Source: M3007 sp964646615 (GTDB taxonomy: Bacteria > Bacteroidota > Bacteroidia > Chitinophagales > Saprospiraceae). Taken from it: 64,000 bases of DNA. The notes beneath the pieces are model-generated. The model worked only from the letters and a program-made list of their open reading frames with translations, was not told the DNA's origin and ran no database searches. Location of the stretch: NCBI GenBank assembly GCA_964646615.1, contig CAZYEV010000046.1, positions 9,098 through 73,097 of the forward strand, given 5' to 3'. Both the position numbers and the translations under genes were made by a program. Position 1 is the first letter of the stretch. Every line of letters starts with the position of its first letter. Positions 27,286-36,047 of this stretch are shown piece by piece.

Positions 27286-27722
27286 AACGGTAGGTCATCG
27301 CCGCTGTTCTGGGTAGCCTCCGTATTAGAAGAAGAAGGGGTAGATGAGGTTTGCTCAGTAATAGGAGGAGGGGGTGGAGGCGTCTCGGTGCTGCCTTCAC
27401 GCTTTTCTAAAATGCGAATAGTATTAGCCACAATATCCGTGGCATAGCGCTCCTGTCCATCCTGTCCCGTGTATTTGCGGTAAGATATCTTCCCTTCTAC
27501 GTATACGAGCATCCCTTTTTTCAACGAGCGCTCCACGCGCTCTGCCAGGCTGCGCCAGGCCACGACATTGTGCCATTCGGTGAGGGTCTGCCAGTTACCC
27601 TCTTTGTCCTGATAATTTTCGTTAGTGGCTAAGGAGAAACGAGCCACCGTCGCTCCACCTTCCAGATGGCGCACTTCCGGGTCTGCGCCCAGATTGCCGA
27701 TAAGGGTTACCTTGTTGATCAT
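27282..27722 (-). CDS. ssb: Single-stranded DNA-binding protein
   Basis: 146 residues. An OB fold (MINKVTLIGNLGADPEVRHL, RFSLATNENYQDKEG, TEWHNVVAW, LVYVEGKISYRKYTGQDG) is followed by a Pro/Ser/Thr-rich disordered tail and the acidic tip SGDDLPF that docks partner proteins. It binds ssDNA as a tetramer during replication and repair. It lies 12 bases downstream of mutY, an arrangement found widely in Bacteroidota. In F. johnsoniae gldE and gldD follow ssb, but here a convergent CAP gene takes that place. Confidence 0.97.
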   Translation of the reverse strand: MINKVTLIGNLGADPEVRHLEGGATVARFSLATNENYQDKEGNWQTLTEWHNVVAWRSLAERVERSLKKGMLVYVEGKISYRKYTGQDGQERYATDIVANTIRILEKREGSTETPPPPPPITEQTSSTPSSSNTEATQNSGDDLPF

Positions 27723-27734
27723 GGTTGGAATGTT

Positions 27735-28868
27735 TTAGAGATGAAGCATTTCATTTCGGCGGCAAGATAAGATTTTATCCCGCCAAAATTGGGCAATTAT
27801 ACGGGGCCGGGCGAGTTTTTTTTCCACGTGGTCCATCGAAGTCCATCCTGCGGCTGCCGGCGGTTGTTCTGAGGATAGCGCCGTCTGTGACAGGTCAACA
27901 TCCGCGGGCACTTCAAACACATAAAAGAGTGCATGCACAACGCGGTGCGAAAGCGTCTGCCGATAGGGGCCAAAGACGCCCTGAAAAGCGATCTTTGCGG
28001 TATCGGAAAAGAAGCGGGCCGCCACCTGATGCGCTGCCTGCGTAGGTTCCTGTGGCAGTGCGTCGGTTTCCCACAGGGCAAATTCGTACAGGTGGGCCCA
28101 GATGTCGCCAGTCGGGCGCTGCTGCATCCACACCGCGTTGCTTTTTCGGAAGACGGCGTACAGGAAGAAGCGCTGCTGACGCGGAGCGGGCGGATTTTTT
28201 CGGGGCAAATCTGCTACGCGCCCTCGCTGAAAGGCGACACAACGCCCGGCCAGTGGGCATTGGTCGCACAGCGGCTGGCGGGGGCGGCAATGTTGCGCCC
28301 CAAAGTCCATGATGGCCTGATTGTACGCGCCCGGGCGTGTCGGGTCGAGCAATTGTTGGGCCAGTGTAGAAAACCGTTTTTGCGCCTCCGGCGTATTTAC
28401 AGGCGTCTCGATGCCAAAAAAGCGCGCCAGCACGCGATAGACGTTGCCGTCGAGCACCGCATGCGGCAGGTCAAAGGCAAAAGACGCTATGGCCGCCGCC
28501 GTGTAATCGCCCACCCCCTTCAGCGCACGGATTTCCTCAAAGGTGTTGGGGAAAACACCACCTCGCTCAAAGGCAATGTGTTGGGCCGCTGCGTGCAGAT
28601 TTCGCGCCCGGCTGTAATAGCCCAAACCCTCCCAGCGCTTCAGCACGTCATCCAACGGAGCGCGCGCCAGATGCTCCACCGTCGGGTAGGCGGCTATCAG
28701 GCGCTCGTAATACGGCAGCCCTTGCTCCACGCGCGTCTGCTGCAGAATAATCTCCGATAGCCACACTTTGTACGGGTCGCGCTCGCCTTTCCACGGCAAC
28801 GGACGCCGATGCCCAGAGTGCCAGGTGAACAAACCCGCTCGAAAAAAATCCATTTCCTCTTTATTCAT
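27735..28868 (-). CDS. mutY: A/G-specific adenine glycosylase
   Basis: 377 residues from the ATG at 28868; a TTG six codons upstream is less likely. Catalytic residues are visible: Glu39 in WLSEIILQQTRVEQG and Asp140 in AVLDGNVYR, with the helix-hairpin-helix KGVGDYTAA (about 117-125). The 4Fe-4S cluster ligands are Cys194, 201, 204 and 210 in the expected Cx6Cx2Cx5C spacing. The C-terminal 150 residues fit the NUDIX-like domain that reads 8-oxoG. It removes adenine opposite 8-oxoguanine. ssb is co-directional, 12 bases downstream. Confidence 0.96.
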   Translation of the reverse strand: MNKEEMDFFRAGLFTWHSGHRRPLPWKGERDPYKVWLSEIILQQTRVEQGLPYYERLIAAYPTVEHLARAPLDDVLKRWEGLGYYSRARNLHAAAQHIAFERGGVFPNTFEEIRALKGVGDYTAAAIASFAFDLPHAVLDGNVYRVLARFFGIETPVNTPEAQKRFSTLAQQLLDPTRPGAYNQAIMDFGAQHCRPRQPLCDQCPLAGRCVAFQRGRVADLPRKNPPAPRQQRFFLYAVFRKSNAVWMQQRPTGDIWAHLYEFALWETDALPQEPTQAAHQVAARFFSDTAKIAFQGVFGPYRQTLSHRVVHALFYVFEVPADVDLSQTALSSEQPPAAAGWTSMDHVEKKLARPRIIAQFWRDKILSCRRNEMLHL

Positions 28869-29018
28869 GACCGTTACTTCCCCCAAAACCGCCGTATGGT
28901 AAATGGCCTTCGGTTTTTGATGACGCGAAAAAATTTAACCCGCCCGAATGCAGTTACCCTAAAGTTGGCATGAATTTTTAATCCACGACATACAGGTTTC
29001 TAACCAACCTTACCGATT

Positions 29019-29561
29019 ATGAAATTAGCCATTAGTCTCAGCATCCCCTTAGCCGCCCTTTTCCTGGCTGCGCCTTGGAAAACGCATAACCCGACCCTTT
29101 CCCTTCCGGCCCTGCCCGCCCAGGCACCCGCCAGCGCGGAGCCTTCCGAACAGGCGGCCAAGATATGGACAGACGCTACAACGGTTTACAAGGGCGAGTC
29201 GTTCGCCCTCCGCTTCAGCACGCCCAACGCACCCTATCTGGGCGTCATAGCCCCCAACGGTCGCTTCTTCTACGTGGTCTTTCCCAAAGAAAACGCCGAA
29301 GGCAAACTGACGCCCTTAGTGGACAGCGAACGCTTCGCCACCATGGCCACGCTGAACATCCACACCGGCCAACTCAAAGCGGACCCCTACACCTACGGCT
29401 TATATGAAAACCAGCCTGTGTTCACCTGCAGCGGCACCTACACCTTCATCCTGGGCGAAAACCTGCACGTGGACGACCCCGCGCTGGTCAACTCCGCGCG
29501 CATCCAATACGTGCACAAGCCGCGCCCGGCCGCCTCGACTGCATCCGTAGCCATGAACTAA
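29019..29561 (+). CDS. Secreted protein of unknown function
   Basis: 180 residues with an N-terminal signal peptide (MKLAISLSIPLAALFLAAPW), a Pro/Ala-rich linker to residue 50, then a compact beta-rich domain: VYKGESFALRFSTPNAPYLGVIAPNGRFFYVVFP, FATMATLNIHTGQLKADPYTYG and a final strand AGTYTFILGENLHVDDPALV-like segment (actual SGTYTFILGENL). The last motif resembles the strands of small Ig-like or invasion-associated folds, but I recognise no family. A single gene flanked by gaps of about 150 and 130 bases. Confidence 0.65.
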   Translation: MKLAISLSIPLAALFLAAPWKTHNPTLSLPALPAQAPASAEPSEQAAKIWTDATTVYKGESFALRFSTPNAPYLGVIAPNGRFFYVVFPKENAEGKLTPLVDSERFATMATLNIHTGQLKADPYTYGLYENQPVFTCSGTYTFILGENLHVDDPALVNSARIQYVHKPRPAASTASVAMN

Positions 29562-29644
29562 GGCCGGCGAAAAGCCTAAATCTCCAGTGAGGCTCCTGCC
29601 TCGCCGAAACCTATTCCCAAGACCTTACCCTAAACAAGCATACT

Positions 29645-29686
29645 CAAAACTTGCCTGGTCCCGAAGCATCCTCCGGGGCCGGGCAA
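29645..29686 (-). terminator. Terminator at the end of the polysaccharide cluster
   Basis: On the minus strand a 13-position stem (TTGCCCGGCCCCG / CGGGACCAGGCAA, two mismatches) is followed by GTTTTG. It starts 10 bases after the stop of the formyltransferase gene, the last gene of the cluster. Confidence 0.5.
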
Positions 29687-29695
29687 ATGCTTTTC

Positions 29696-30694
29696 TCATG
29701 CTTCAGACAGGTCGAAGAACCCCTGCGGATTACGCGGGAAGTGGCGCACCTCCCGACCATTATTTCCAAACCTGACGCCTTTTTGAATGGGCGCCTTGCT
29801 TTCGTATTCGGTAACGAGCAGCAGCCCGCCGAAGCATTTGACCAGAAAGTGGCCGCGCTCGAAGGTAGCCACTACCGTGCCGGGCAGGGCGCGCTCGTAG
29901 CCAAAGTCGTGGACGTCGAACACTTGCGCGCGCCAGATGCGCACCACTTCATCGCCGACGAAGGTAAAAGCGCCGGCAAACGGCCTCGTAACGGCGCGGA
30001 TGAAGCGCTCTAAGGCGGTTACGTCCAGTTCCCAGTCTATCAGCCCATCGTCGGGCGTTCGCTTGGGGTAATAGGTTGGCGTCAGTGAAGTATCCTGTGG
30101 TATTCGGCGAAACTCGTTGCGCACCAGCGCTTCGATGTTGCGCTCGATGAGGTATTTCATGGCCAGCGTGTTCTTGAAGTGCAGCGTTTCGGCGGTGTCG
30201 TTGGGCGTTATCTGAAATTTGAACGTATCCACCACATCGCCTGAGTCCACACCGGGGTCGTAGAGGAACAGGTTGGTGTAAAACGCCTGGCGACCTTCGA
30301 TGAGCGACCAGTTCATGGGCGAACGCCCGCGCCCGCGGGGCAGGTTGGCCGCGCTGCCGTGCATGCCAAAAGCGCCTATGCGCAGGCTGGAAAGCACCTC
30401 CGCCGGAATGAGCCGCTGCCAGCCGATAACAAAGGCGATGTCCAGCTGCAGGTTCTTCAGATAGGCAATGTCTTCGGCGTGCTTGAGCGAATAGTAGCGC
30501 GCCTGATAGACCGCTATACCGCGCGCTTCTGCCCAGGATTTGAGGTCGTAGTAGTCGGCTACATCGTGCTTGGCGCCCGCTTCGGGCGACAGGGTAATCA
30601 GATAGCGGACAGGATAGGGTACCTCTAAGTTTTCCAGCAAGAAGCGCGTCGTGGCTTTACAGCCAAACACCGCTAAGCGATCATAGATGGCCAT
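29696..30694 (-). CDS. Formyltransferase-family enzyme (probably amino-sugar N-formyltransferase)
   Basis: 332 residues. The formyl_trans_N fold has the signature GMHGSAANLPRGRGRSPMNWSLIEG (catalytic His near residue 113) followed by DPGVDSGDVVD with the catalytic Asp, and a C-terminal OB-like domain (DDGLIDWELDVTALERFIRAV, FVGDEVVRIWRA). It lacks the tRNA-binding character of Fmt, and the surroundings are sugar genes, so it most likely transfers a formyl group from N10-formyl-tetrahydrofolate to an amino sugar of the surface glycan. Its start overlaps the upstream gene by 14 bases, so translation is probably coupled. Confidence 0.75.
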   Translation of the reverse strand: MAIYDRLAVFGCKATTRFLLENLEVPYPVRYLITLSPEAGAKHDVADYYDLKSWAEARGIAVYQARYYSLKHAEDIAYLKNLQLDIAFVIGWQRLIPAEVLSSLRIGAFGMHGSAANLPRGRGRSPMNWSLIEGRQAFYTNLFLYDPGVDSGDVVDTFKFQITPNDTAETLHFKNTLAMKYLIERNIEALVRNEFRRIPQDTSLTPTYYPKRTPDDGLIDWELDVTALERFIRAVTRPFAGAFTFVGDEVVRIWRAQVFDVHDFGYERALPGTVVATFERGHFLVKCFGGLLLVTEYESKAPIQKGVRFGNNGREVRHFPRNPQGFFDLSEA

Positions 30695-31478
30695 TCAGCT
30701 GACGGAACGGGATGCAATTTTCGGAGAAGTTAGCCTTGAGCACATCCACACGTTGCCGGTAGTAATAGCGCAGCTTATCTAAGTTCGTTTCCCCTTCAAT
30801 CATCCACCAGATAGGGTGGATGAGCAGGTGGATAGATTTGTTTTCGGCAAATTCGGGCGTCTCAAAGGGATGCCCGTAGCGCCATACGCCCGTCGAGTCC
30901 GAGATGTACTTCACCTTGCGGAAATAGCGCGACTGGTAGGTGTGCTCAATTCCAGCAATAGGCGCGTCGTGCTGCTGGAAGAACGGGCTGGGCCGGTGCA
31001 GGCTGATAATATTGACATCCGTTTTGAAGAGGCTGCGAAACATCTCTACCTCCAGACGCAAGCCTTGCTCAAAATCTAAGTAGAGAGTGGGGTCGAAGTG
31101 CAGGCTGATGACGTGCCCCATCTCCCGGATGAGCTGGATGTTTTCGTAATCCTGCGGCTCCAGGACGTTGTACATCGGCGAGCGAAGCAGGAAGAAAAAG
31201 GTGGAGCGGACACCTAACTCTTTTTCCTGGATGGCCATGCGCAGGGCCAGGTGCGTGTCGAAGTCAACGTCGTGGCGAAGCACAATCTGGGCGAAAGGCT
31301 CGCGCAACTCCGGAAAAAAGCAGAAGCGATAGCTGCGCTCCAAAAAAACGGTCAAAAATTCCTCGTAGGAACCAAAATGCTGCTTGTGGGAGGCTATTCC
31401 CTTCGAGAGCGCTTCGCTGGCAGACGTGCCGGAGGTAGGTGCAGAGAATTTTCGTAACGGGTGTAGAAACTGGGTCAT
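30681..31478 (-). CDS. Polysaccharide deacetylase-like protein (WbmS-like)
   Basis: 265 residues. After a variable N-terminus the sequence reads IVLRHDVDFDTHLALRMAIQEKELGVRSTFFFLLRSPMYN, the signature of the NodB-like WbmS group: RHDVD supplies the metal-binding Asp. Later segments GHVISLHFDPTLY and HLLIHPIWWM supply His residues. Cytoplasmic: no signal peptide, so it probably acts on a lipid-linked or nucleotide-linked sugar. The 3' end overlaps the formyltransferase start by 14 bases, which suggests the two modify the same residue (deacetylation then N-formylation), an inference from position. Confidence 0.7.
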   Translation of the reverse strand: MTQFLHPLRKFSAPTSGTSASEALSKGIASHKQHFGSYEEFLTVFLERSYRFCFFPELREPFAQIVLRHDVDFDTHLALRMAIQEKELGVRSTFFFLLRSPMYNVLEPQDYENIQLIREMGHVISLHFDPTLYLDFEQGLRLEVEMFRSLFKTDVNIISLHRPSPFFQQHDAPIAGIEHTYQSRYFRKVKYISDSTGVWRYGHPFETPEFAENKSIHLLIHPIWWMIEGETNLDKLRYYYRQRVDVLKANFSENCIPFRQLNGHL

Positions 31479-31632
31479 GAGCGTCCGCTTTTCATGAGTG
31501 GATAGTGACGAGTGAGCGATTAGTTTTCTCTCAGATGTCTCGTCGTCTTATCACAAGCGATTAAAAGGATTAACCGGATTAAAGGGAAATCGGCAGCACA
31601 TCGGGACAAAGTGCAGCAAAGATGCACTTTTC

Positions 31633-32718
31633 TTAGCAACTGCGTACGCGCTTAATAAAAATGTTATACAAGGCAATGGACAGGTAGCGAATGTCCGTCC
31701 ACAGTGGGTTGCGCTCGTAGGCTTCTAAATAGCGGCGCTCGATGGCTACGGTGTCTTCCAGCGATTTGGGTATTTCTACATAGACCGGTGGGACGAGGCC
31801 GGGCTTGAATTTTTTGCGATACTCTTGAAAATCTTCTGGATACAGGCTGAAGTAATGCTGACTGATGGGCCGAACGCCGAACAGCTTCAGGTCGCCACGC
31901 AGCAGGTTGTACAGCATGGGCAGCTCATCAATCCAGTATTTGCGCATGAATTTGCCCACGGTGGTGATGCGCGGATCGTTGTTAAACTTAGAGCCTGTGC
32001 CGATACCACCGGCGCCGTTGCGCTCAAAGATGAACTTCTGCACGTACTCCGAGTAAGGCGCCATGGTGCGCATTTTATAGACCTTGACGATTTTGCCGCC
32101 CTTGCCCACGCGCTTCAGGGAGATGAACGGCCCGTAAGTGGCTTCTTCGTTGTAATCGGGCGCTTTCTCCTTTTCTACGACGAAGTACAGCATGCCGTTG
32201 ATTTCGCGGGAGTCCACGAAGCGAAAGCCGCAGGAAAACAGGCGGCCATAGGTTTCCATTTCCGAAATCACGCGCCCGCGCCCTTTCGTCAGGGCGAAAT
32301 AGAGCCGGCGCAGGTGCGGAAGCTTGGGCCAAACGCGATGGACCAGGTAGTCGCCCGTGTAATAAACCTTGTTCAGCGGACGCGGATAGCGCCTCAGCAG
32401 CTGCTCGCGGCGGTAGTGCAGTGGCGTAACACAACCGACGAAATAGCCCCCCTGTGCCAGATGTTCGTTGACGGACTCGAAAAACTTGTTGACGTAGCGG
32501 ATGTCGTTGATGCGCTGCATGTTCACCACGCAGTGGGCCGAGTTACCCCCCACAACGCTGGCATTAACCGGGTAAAGCGTGTGAAGGCAGACCGCCTCCG
32601 CCAGGGCCGCCGGCGGGAGGGTTTCTTCGAGAAATTGCACCGCTTCTTCGGGGAAGTGCTCCAGCAACTGCCGGCGAATAGAGGCCGGCGTTGAAGTCAA
32701 ATGGTTTAGTACAGCCAT
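31633..32718 (-). CDS. Sugar transferase (bacterial_transf catalytic core) with atypical N-terminal domain
   Basis: 361 residues from the ATG at 32718. The C-terminal 190 residues carry the core of initiating sugar-phosphate transferases: GPFISLKRVGKGGKIVKVYKMRTM, DPRITTVGKFMRKYWIDELPM, YNLLRGDLKLFGVRPIS and KFKPGLVPP. The membrane hairpin that normally precedes this core is absent; instead there are about 165 residues (VNMQRINDIRYVNKFFESVN, EHLAQGGYFVGCVTPLH..., FRFVDSREINGMLYFVVEK) that look like the later half of a SAM-methyltransferase fold. The enzyme probably begins or extends a lipid-linked glycan. It is separated from its neighbours by 154 and 512 bases, so it may be transcribed on its own. 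Confidence 0.8.
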   Translation of the reverse strand: MAVLNHLTSTPASIRRQLLEHFPEEAVQFLEETLPPAALAEAVCLHTLYPVNASVVGGNSAHCVVNMQRINDIRYVNKFFESVNEHLAQGGYFVGCVTPLHYRREQLLRRYPRPLNKVYYTGDYLVHRVWPKLPHLRRLYFALTKGRGRVISEMETYGRLFSCGFRFVDSREINGMLYFVVEKEKAPDYNEEATYGPFISLKRVGKGGKIVKVYKMRTMAPYSEYVQKFIFERNGAGGIGTGSKFNNDPRITTVGKFMRKYWIDELPMLYNLLRGDLKLFGVRPISQHYFSLYPEDFQEYRKKFKPGLVPPVYVEIPKSLEDTVAIERRYLEAYERNPLWTDIRYLSIALYNIFIKRVRSC

Positions 32719-33230
32719 GGATTGTTGCGCTTTTTTTGCAGGTGAAGTGAAGAATGAGCAATCTGTACCGTGAGGGGCCGGATTAAAGGGCGGGAAGGCC
32801 AACTACGGGCATTCGGATTAGCACCCGCAGCGCCGCTCAGATGTGTTATGCTTCACCAGCACAAGACGCGCAACGCGTCGAAAAAAGATTAGACCGTCAG
32901 GGAGGTGGAGATTAGGCACCGCGAAAGGCTACAGGAGAAAAGCACTCCTGAGGGCTACAGCTATTTGAAGAAGAATGGCGCTTGCTGCTACATCGAAGGG
33001 GGGGGGAGAGAAAGGCAGCGAATACGGTGCAACAGAGGATGTCTGAAGAGGGGAGAGCAGGGTATTATTCAAGGCATAGGCAATGGATGTTTTAACGATT
33101 TGTCGTCGGGTGAAGCCAGTGTCAACACTTTTCCCAAAACTGTGCCAACGAGCGCGCCGCGCTGATTGGTAAAAAACATTTCATGCAAACAATACCGCCG
33201 AGTTGGTAAAATGCCCTCAACCAGAGCGTT
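32719..33230. other. 512-base gap without a gene inside the polysaccharide cluster
   Basis: No protein-like frame on either strand. It contains a short hairpin GACGCG-CAA-CGCGTC at 32865-32879 and a purine-rich stretch with GGGGGGGGAG near 33,000. It has no copy of the GGCGACATCTCC repeats. It divides the cluster into two transcription blocks and may hold the promoter of the sugar transferase gene. Confidence 0.35.
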
Positions 33231-34010
33231 CTACATGGCCGCACGAGCGCTTCGCCGCTGGATGAGCCAGTACTTGACCATATTCTTGGCGTATTGCTGG
33301 TATTTATCGGCCAGCCACAACAGCCGATTATCCGTCCAGCGCTGAGGGTGAAAGTTGAGCATAGCGCGCTGCGGGAACTGCCACGGCCGGCCTACGGCGG
33401 CTACGATATCGAATGTAGTGCGGAAGGTCAGGCCGAAGTGGTCGTCCACTTTGTCGCGCACGCTGACGGAGCGGCCGTCCCAGCGGCGCCCCGTGTCGGT
33501 GAGGTAGAACACCTGGCGGAAGTCTATGTCAAAGTACGGTTCCCCGGCAATGCCGTAGTCCTGGTACCGATAGTGCTTCCACACGTCGCGATTGTCGTAG
33601 GGTGAGCGCGGGCTGCCGTGCATACAAATGGTGTTCACGGGCACAATGCGGCGCAAGCGCTCTAAATGTTGCTCGAAGAGCTGGATGGCCCGGTGCGGGT
33701 CGCCCTTGGCGAAATCCATATCTTCGTAGTGGTAGCCCACCTCATGGCCCAGGTCGTATATGGCCCGAATGACGCCCTCGTCGTAGCTCTGCGGCACCAT
33801 GCGGAAGTAATAGCTGCCCACAATGCCTTTTTCATGCTGAATTTGGGCGAAGCGCAGGCTGTGCAACTTGCGCGCGTCCACATCGTGGCGCAACAGGATG
33901 ACTTTGGGCTGCGGCTGCCGAAGGTAATCGCTGAAGGTCTGGAAAGCGTATCCAGCCTCCAGAAAAGCATCCAGCAATTGGCGATAGGCGGTCAGAGTAA
34001 AATCTCGCAT
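33231..34010 (-). CDS. Polysaccharide deacetylase-like protein
   Basis: 259 residues from the ATG at 34010; a longer frame enters the upstream gene and is not needed. It has VILLRHDVDARKLHSLRFAQI (metal-binding Asp pair), GSYYFRM, GHEVGYHYEDMDFAKGDP and ICMHGSPRSPYDNRD (His). Like the neighbour at 30,681 it belongs to the RHDVD group of NodB-fold enzymes rather than to secreted chitin deacetylases, and it has no signal peptide. It lies 19 bases after the epimerase gene on the same strand and is presumably in the same transcript. Confidence 0.75.
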   Translation of the reverse strand: MRDFTLTAYRQLLDAFLEAGYAFQTFSDYLRQPQPKVILLRHDVDARKLHSLRFAQIQHEKGIVGSYYFRMVPQSYDEGVIRAIYDLGHEVGYHYEDMDFAKGDPHRAIQLFEQHLERLRRIVPVNTICMHGSPRSPYDNRDVWKHYRYQDYGIAGEPYFDIDFRQVFYLTDTGRRWDGRSVSVRDKVDDHFGLTFRTTFDIVAAVGRPWQFPQRAMLNFHPQRWTDNRLLWLADKYQQYAKNMVKYWLIQRRSARAAM

Positions 34011-34029
34011 AGGTGGTCGCCGATGAATT

Positions 34030-35007
34030 TCAGGCCGGCACCGGTTGGGCGGCCAATGTTTTAGCGTAGTACTGATAGACACGCCGCAAACCCTCTTGCA
34101 TATAGACGCGCGGCTCATAGCCCAAATAGCGGCGTATTTTGGAGATGTCCGCGTGCGAGTGCCGCACATCGCCGGGGCGTTCGGGGCCGTACACGGGCTG
34201 CAGGTCTTTGCCGCTGATGTGGCGCAGCATGTCCACCATCTGGTTGAGGCTTATCTGTTCGCCGCAGGCGACGTTATAGACCTGGTTGAGTGCGCTGCGG
34301 TCTTCCGTAAATAGGGCCAACTCATTGGCCAGCAGTGCATTTTCCACGTAAGTGAAGTCGCGCGTGGTGTTGCCGTCGCCGTTGATTTTGGGCGGAACCC
34401 CGTCCAGAAAGGCTTTGCAAAAAATGGGGATGACGGCAGCGTACGGGTTGGTCGGGTTCTGGCGCGGGCCGAAGATGTTGAAATAGCGCAGGCCGACAAA
34501 CGGCAGCCCATAGGTGCGGGCAAAGACTTCGGCGTACAGTTCGGCGGCGTATTTGCTCACGGCGTAAGGCGACAGGGGCCGTCCGATGCGCTCTTCCACT
34601 TTGGGCAGTTCACGGCTGTCGCCGTAGGTGCTGGAGGAGAATGCCAGCACGATGCGCTCCACACCTTCCTCCTTGGCCGCGTGCAGGATGTTGACCGTGC
34701 CACCCACGTTTACCTCGTTGGTGCGCATGGGGTTCTCCAGCGAACGCGGCACCGAGCCCAGCGCCGCCTGGTGGGTTACCTTCGTGATGCCGCGCATGAC
34801 GCGCCGGCACGTGTCGTAGTCGCAGATGTCGCCGCGCACGAACTCGTAGCGCGAATGACTAAGGAACGGCTCTACGTTTTCCATATAGCCGTTCGACAGG
34901 TCGTCCACCACGCGCACCAATTCTACGCGCGGGTCTTCCAGAAAACGCTCGACCAGATTGGAGCCGATAAAGCCGGCACCGCCGGTTATGAGGAGACGGG
35001 TTGCCAT
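34030..35007 (-). CDS. UDP-N-acetylglucosamine 4-epimerase-like SDR (WbpP/TviC type)
   Basis: 325 residues. Extended SDR motifs: ITGGAGFIGSNLVERFL, HQAALGSVPRSLENPMRTNEVNVGGTVNIL (typical of WbpP-like epimerases), AFSSSTYGD, YAVSK (intact YxxxK), GLRYFNIFGPRQNP and GDGNTTRDFTYVENA. It interconverts the C4 configuration of UDP-GlcNAc or UDP-GlcNAcA to make a precursor for the surface polymer. The first 22 bases overlap the 3' end of the DUF354 gene, so the genes are tightly co-transcribed. Confidence 0.85.
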   Translation of the reverse strand: MATRLLITGGAGFIGSNLVERFLEDPRVELVRVVDDLSNGYMENVEPFLSHSRYEFVRGDICDYDTCRRVMRGITKVTHQAALGSVPRSLENPMRTNEVNVGGTVNILHAAKEEGVERIVLAFSSSTYGDSRELPKVEERIGRPLSPYAVSKYAAELYAEVFARTYGLPFVGLRYFNIFGPRQNPTNPYAAVIPIFCKAFLDGVPPKINGDGNTTRDFTYVENALLANELALFTEDRSALNQVYNVACGEQISLNQMVDMLRHISGKDLQPVYGPERPGDVRHSHADISKIRRYLGYEPRVYMQEGLRRVYQYYAKTLAAQPVPA

Positions 35008-36047
35008 GACGGGTCTGCTTGTTTTTGGCCGTTTTTGGCATAGCGGCCGATGATGAAATCGAAGTAAAAACGCGTAGCGTTGTCTTTGGTGGCCAGAAAC
35101 GTCTGGCTGCGCTCGCGGTACGTCTGGCGATCTTCGGCCAACACCCTGTCCACCAATTCAAAGACCTTGCCCGACTCAGTCGTGTTGAAGACCAGCCCAA
35201 ACTGCTCCATTTCCTGGCAGTTCGGGTCTACGAACGTGCTCACATATACGCAGGGCGTGCCCAGAATGCCGGCCTCTACGGCGGTCGTTGTGCCTTCGCT
35301 GACCACCAGCGTGGCGTAATTGAGCACGTGATGGAATTTGTCCGGCGGCATGCGCAGACAATAGGGCTTCAGTTCGTCCGACACACCGCGCTCCGAAGTG
35401 ATGAACACACGCATGCGCTGGGCCAATTTTTTGACCAGCCGCACCTTGTCGTCAGCGCTCATACCGCGATGCCCTACGTCGTGCGTAGCGTTCCACGAAA
35501 TGAAGCGCACCACAGCGTACTCTTCATCCTCGTCCACGCCGAGCCACTGGCGGATGCTGGGGTCGGGCGTGAAAAACTCCGGGTGCAGGTACGCAATTTC
35601 GTGGTAGCTGTTGTAGCGTATCTGCCTGGGCCCGAGGTCTTTAGGCAATACGGCGGGCGTCAAAATGGCATCGGTGAAGGGCCGGTACAGGATGACCTGT
35701 TCGATGTTGCCCGTGTCCTCGATGGCTAAGTTTTTAGCCCCCAGCAGGAAGGCCGCATGGGCCGCGTAGGGCGTGCCGTGGCTCACAAACAGGTCGGGCT
35801 TGAAGCGCAGACCGGTGAGGAACATTTTAATGTCGTAGCGCACCAAGCCCCACAGCTTGCCCGGCAGGCTGCGGTAGTGCTTGCCGAAATTGATGTGCGG
35901 GAAGCCCTCAGCCTCCAGCAGTTGCAGCTCGAACTCTTTGTCGCGAGCCGTGAACAACACCTCGTGGCCGTGCTGCATGAGCAGACGGGCCAGATGCTTG
36001 AACAAATGCACGTGGGCAGGGTGCCCGATGTCGAAGATTACTCTCAT
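34986..36047 (-). CDS. DUF354 protein, GT-B fold glycosyltransferase-like
   Basis: 353 residues. The start MRVIFDIGHPAHVHLFKHLARLL, then SHGTPYAAHAAFLLGAKNLAIEDTGN, is diagnostic of DUF354, a family with a UDP-GlcNAc 2-epimerase/MurG-like fold. A second Rossmann half includes VSEGTTTAVEAGILGTPCVYVST and an FVDPNCQEMEQFGLVF loop. The activity of the family is not settled; transferase or epimerase action on a nucleotide sugar is likely. The ATG shares one base with the stop of the upstream FemAB-like gene (TGATG), and the 3' end overlaps the epimerase gene by 22 bases. Confidence 0.8.
   Translation of the reverse strand: MRVIFDIGHPAHVHLFKHLARLLMQHGHEVLFTARDKEFELQLLEAEGFPHINFGKHYRSLPGKLWGLVRYDIKMFLTGLRFKPDLFVSHGTPYAAHAAFLLGAKNLAIEDTGNIEQVILYRPFTDAILTPAVLPKDLGPRQIRYNSYHEIAYLHPEFFTPDPSIRQWLGVDEDEEYAVVRFISWNATHDVGHRGMSADDKVRLVKKLAQRMRVFITSERGVSDELKPYCLRMPPDKFHHVLNYATLVVSEGTTTAVEAGILGTPCVYVSTFVDPNCQEMEQFGLVFNTTESGKVFELVDRVLAEDRQTYRERSQTFLATKDNATRFYFDFIIGRYAKNGQKQADPSWQPVSS

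Noticed and set aside
32905..33165. 86-residue frame in the 512-base gap
   Set aside because: Composition is not protein-like, no ribosome or promoter context, no homology recognised.
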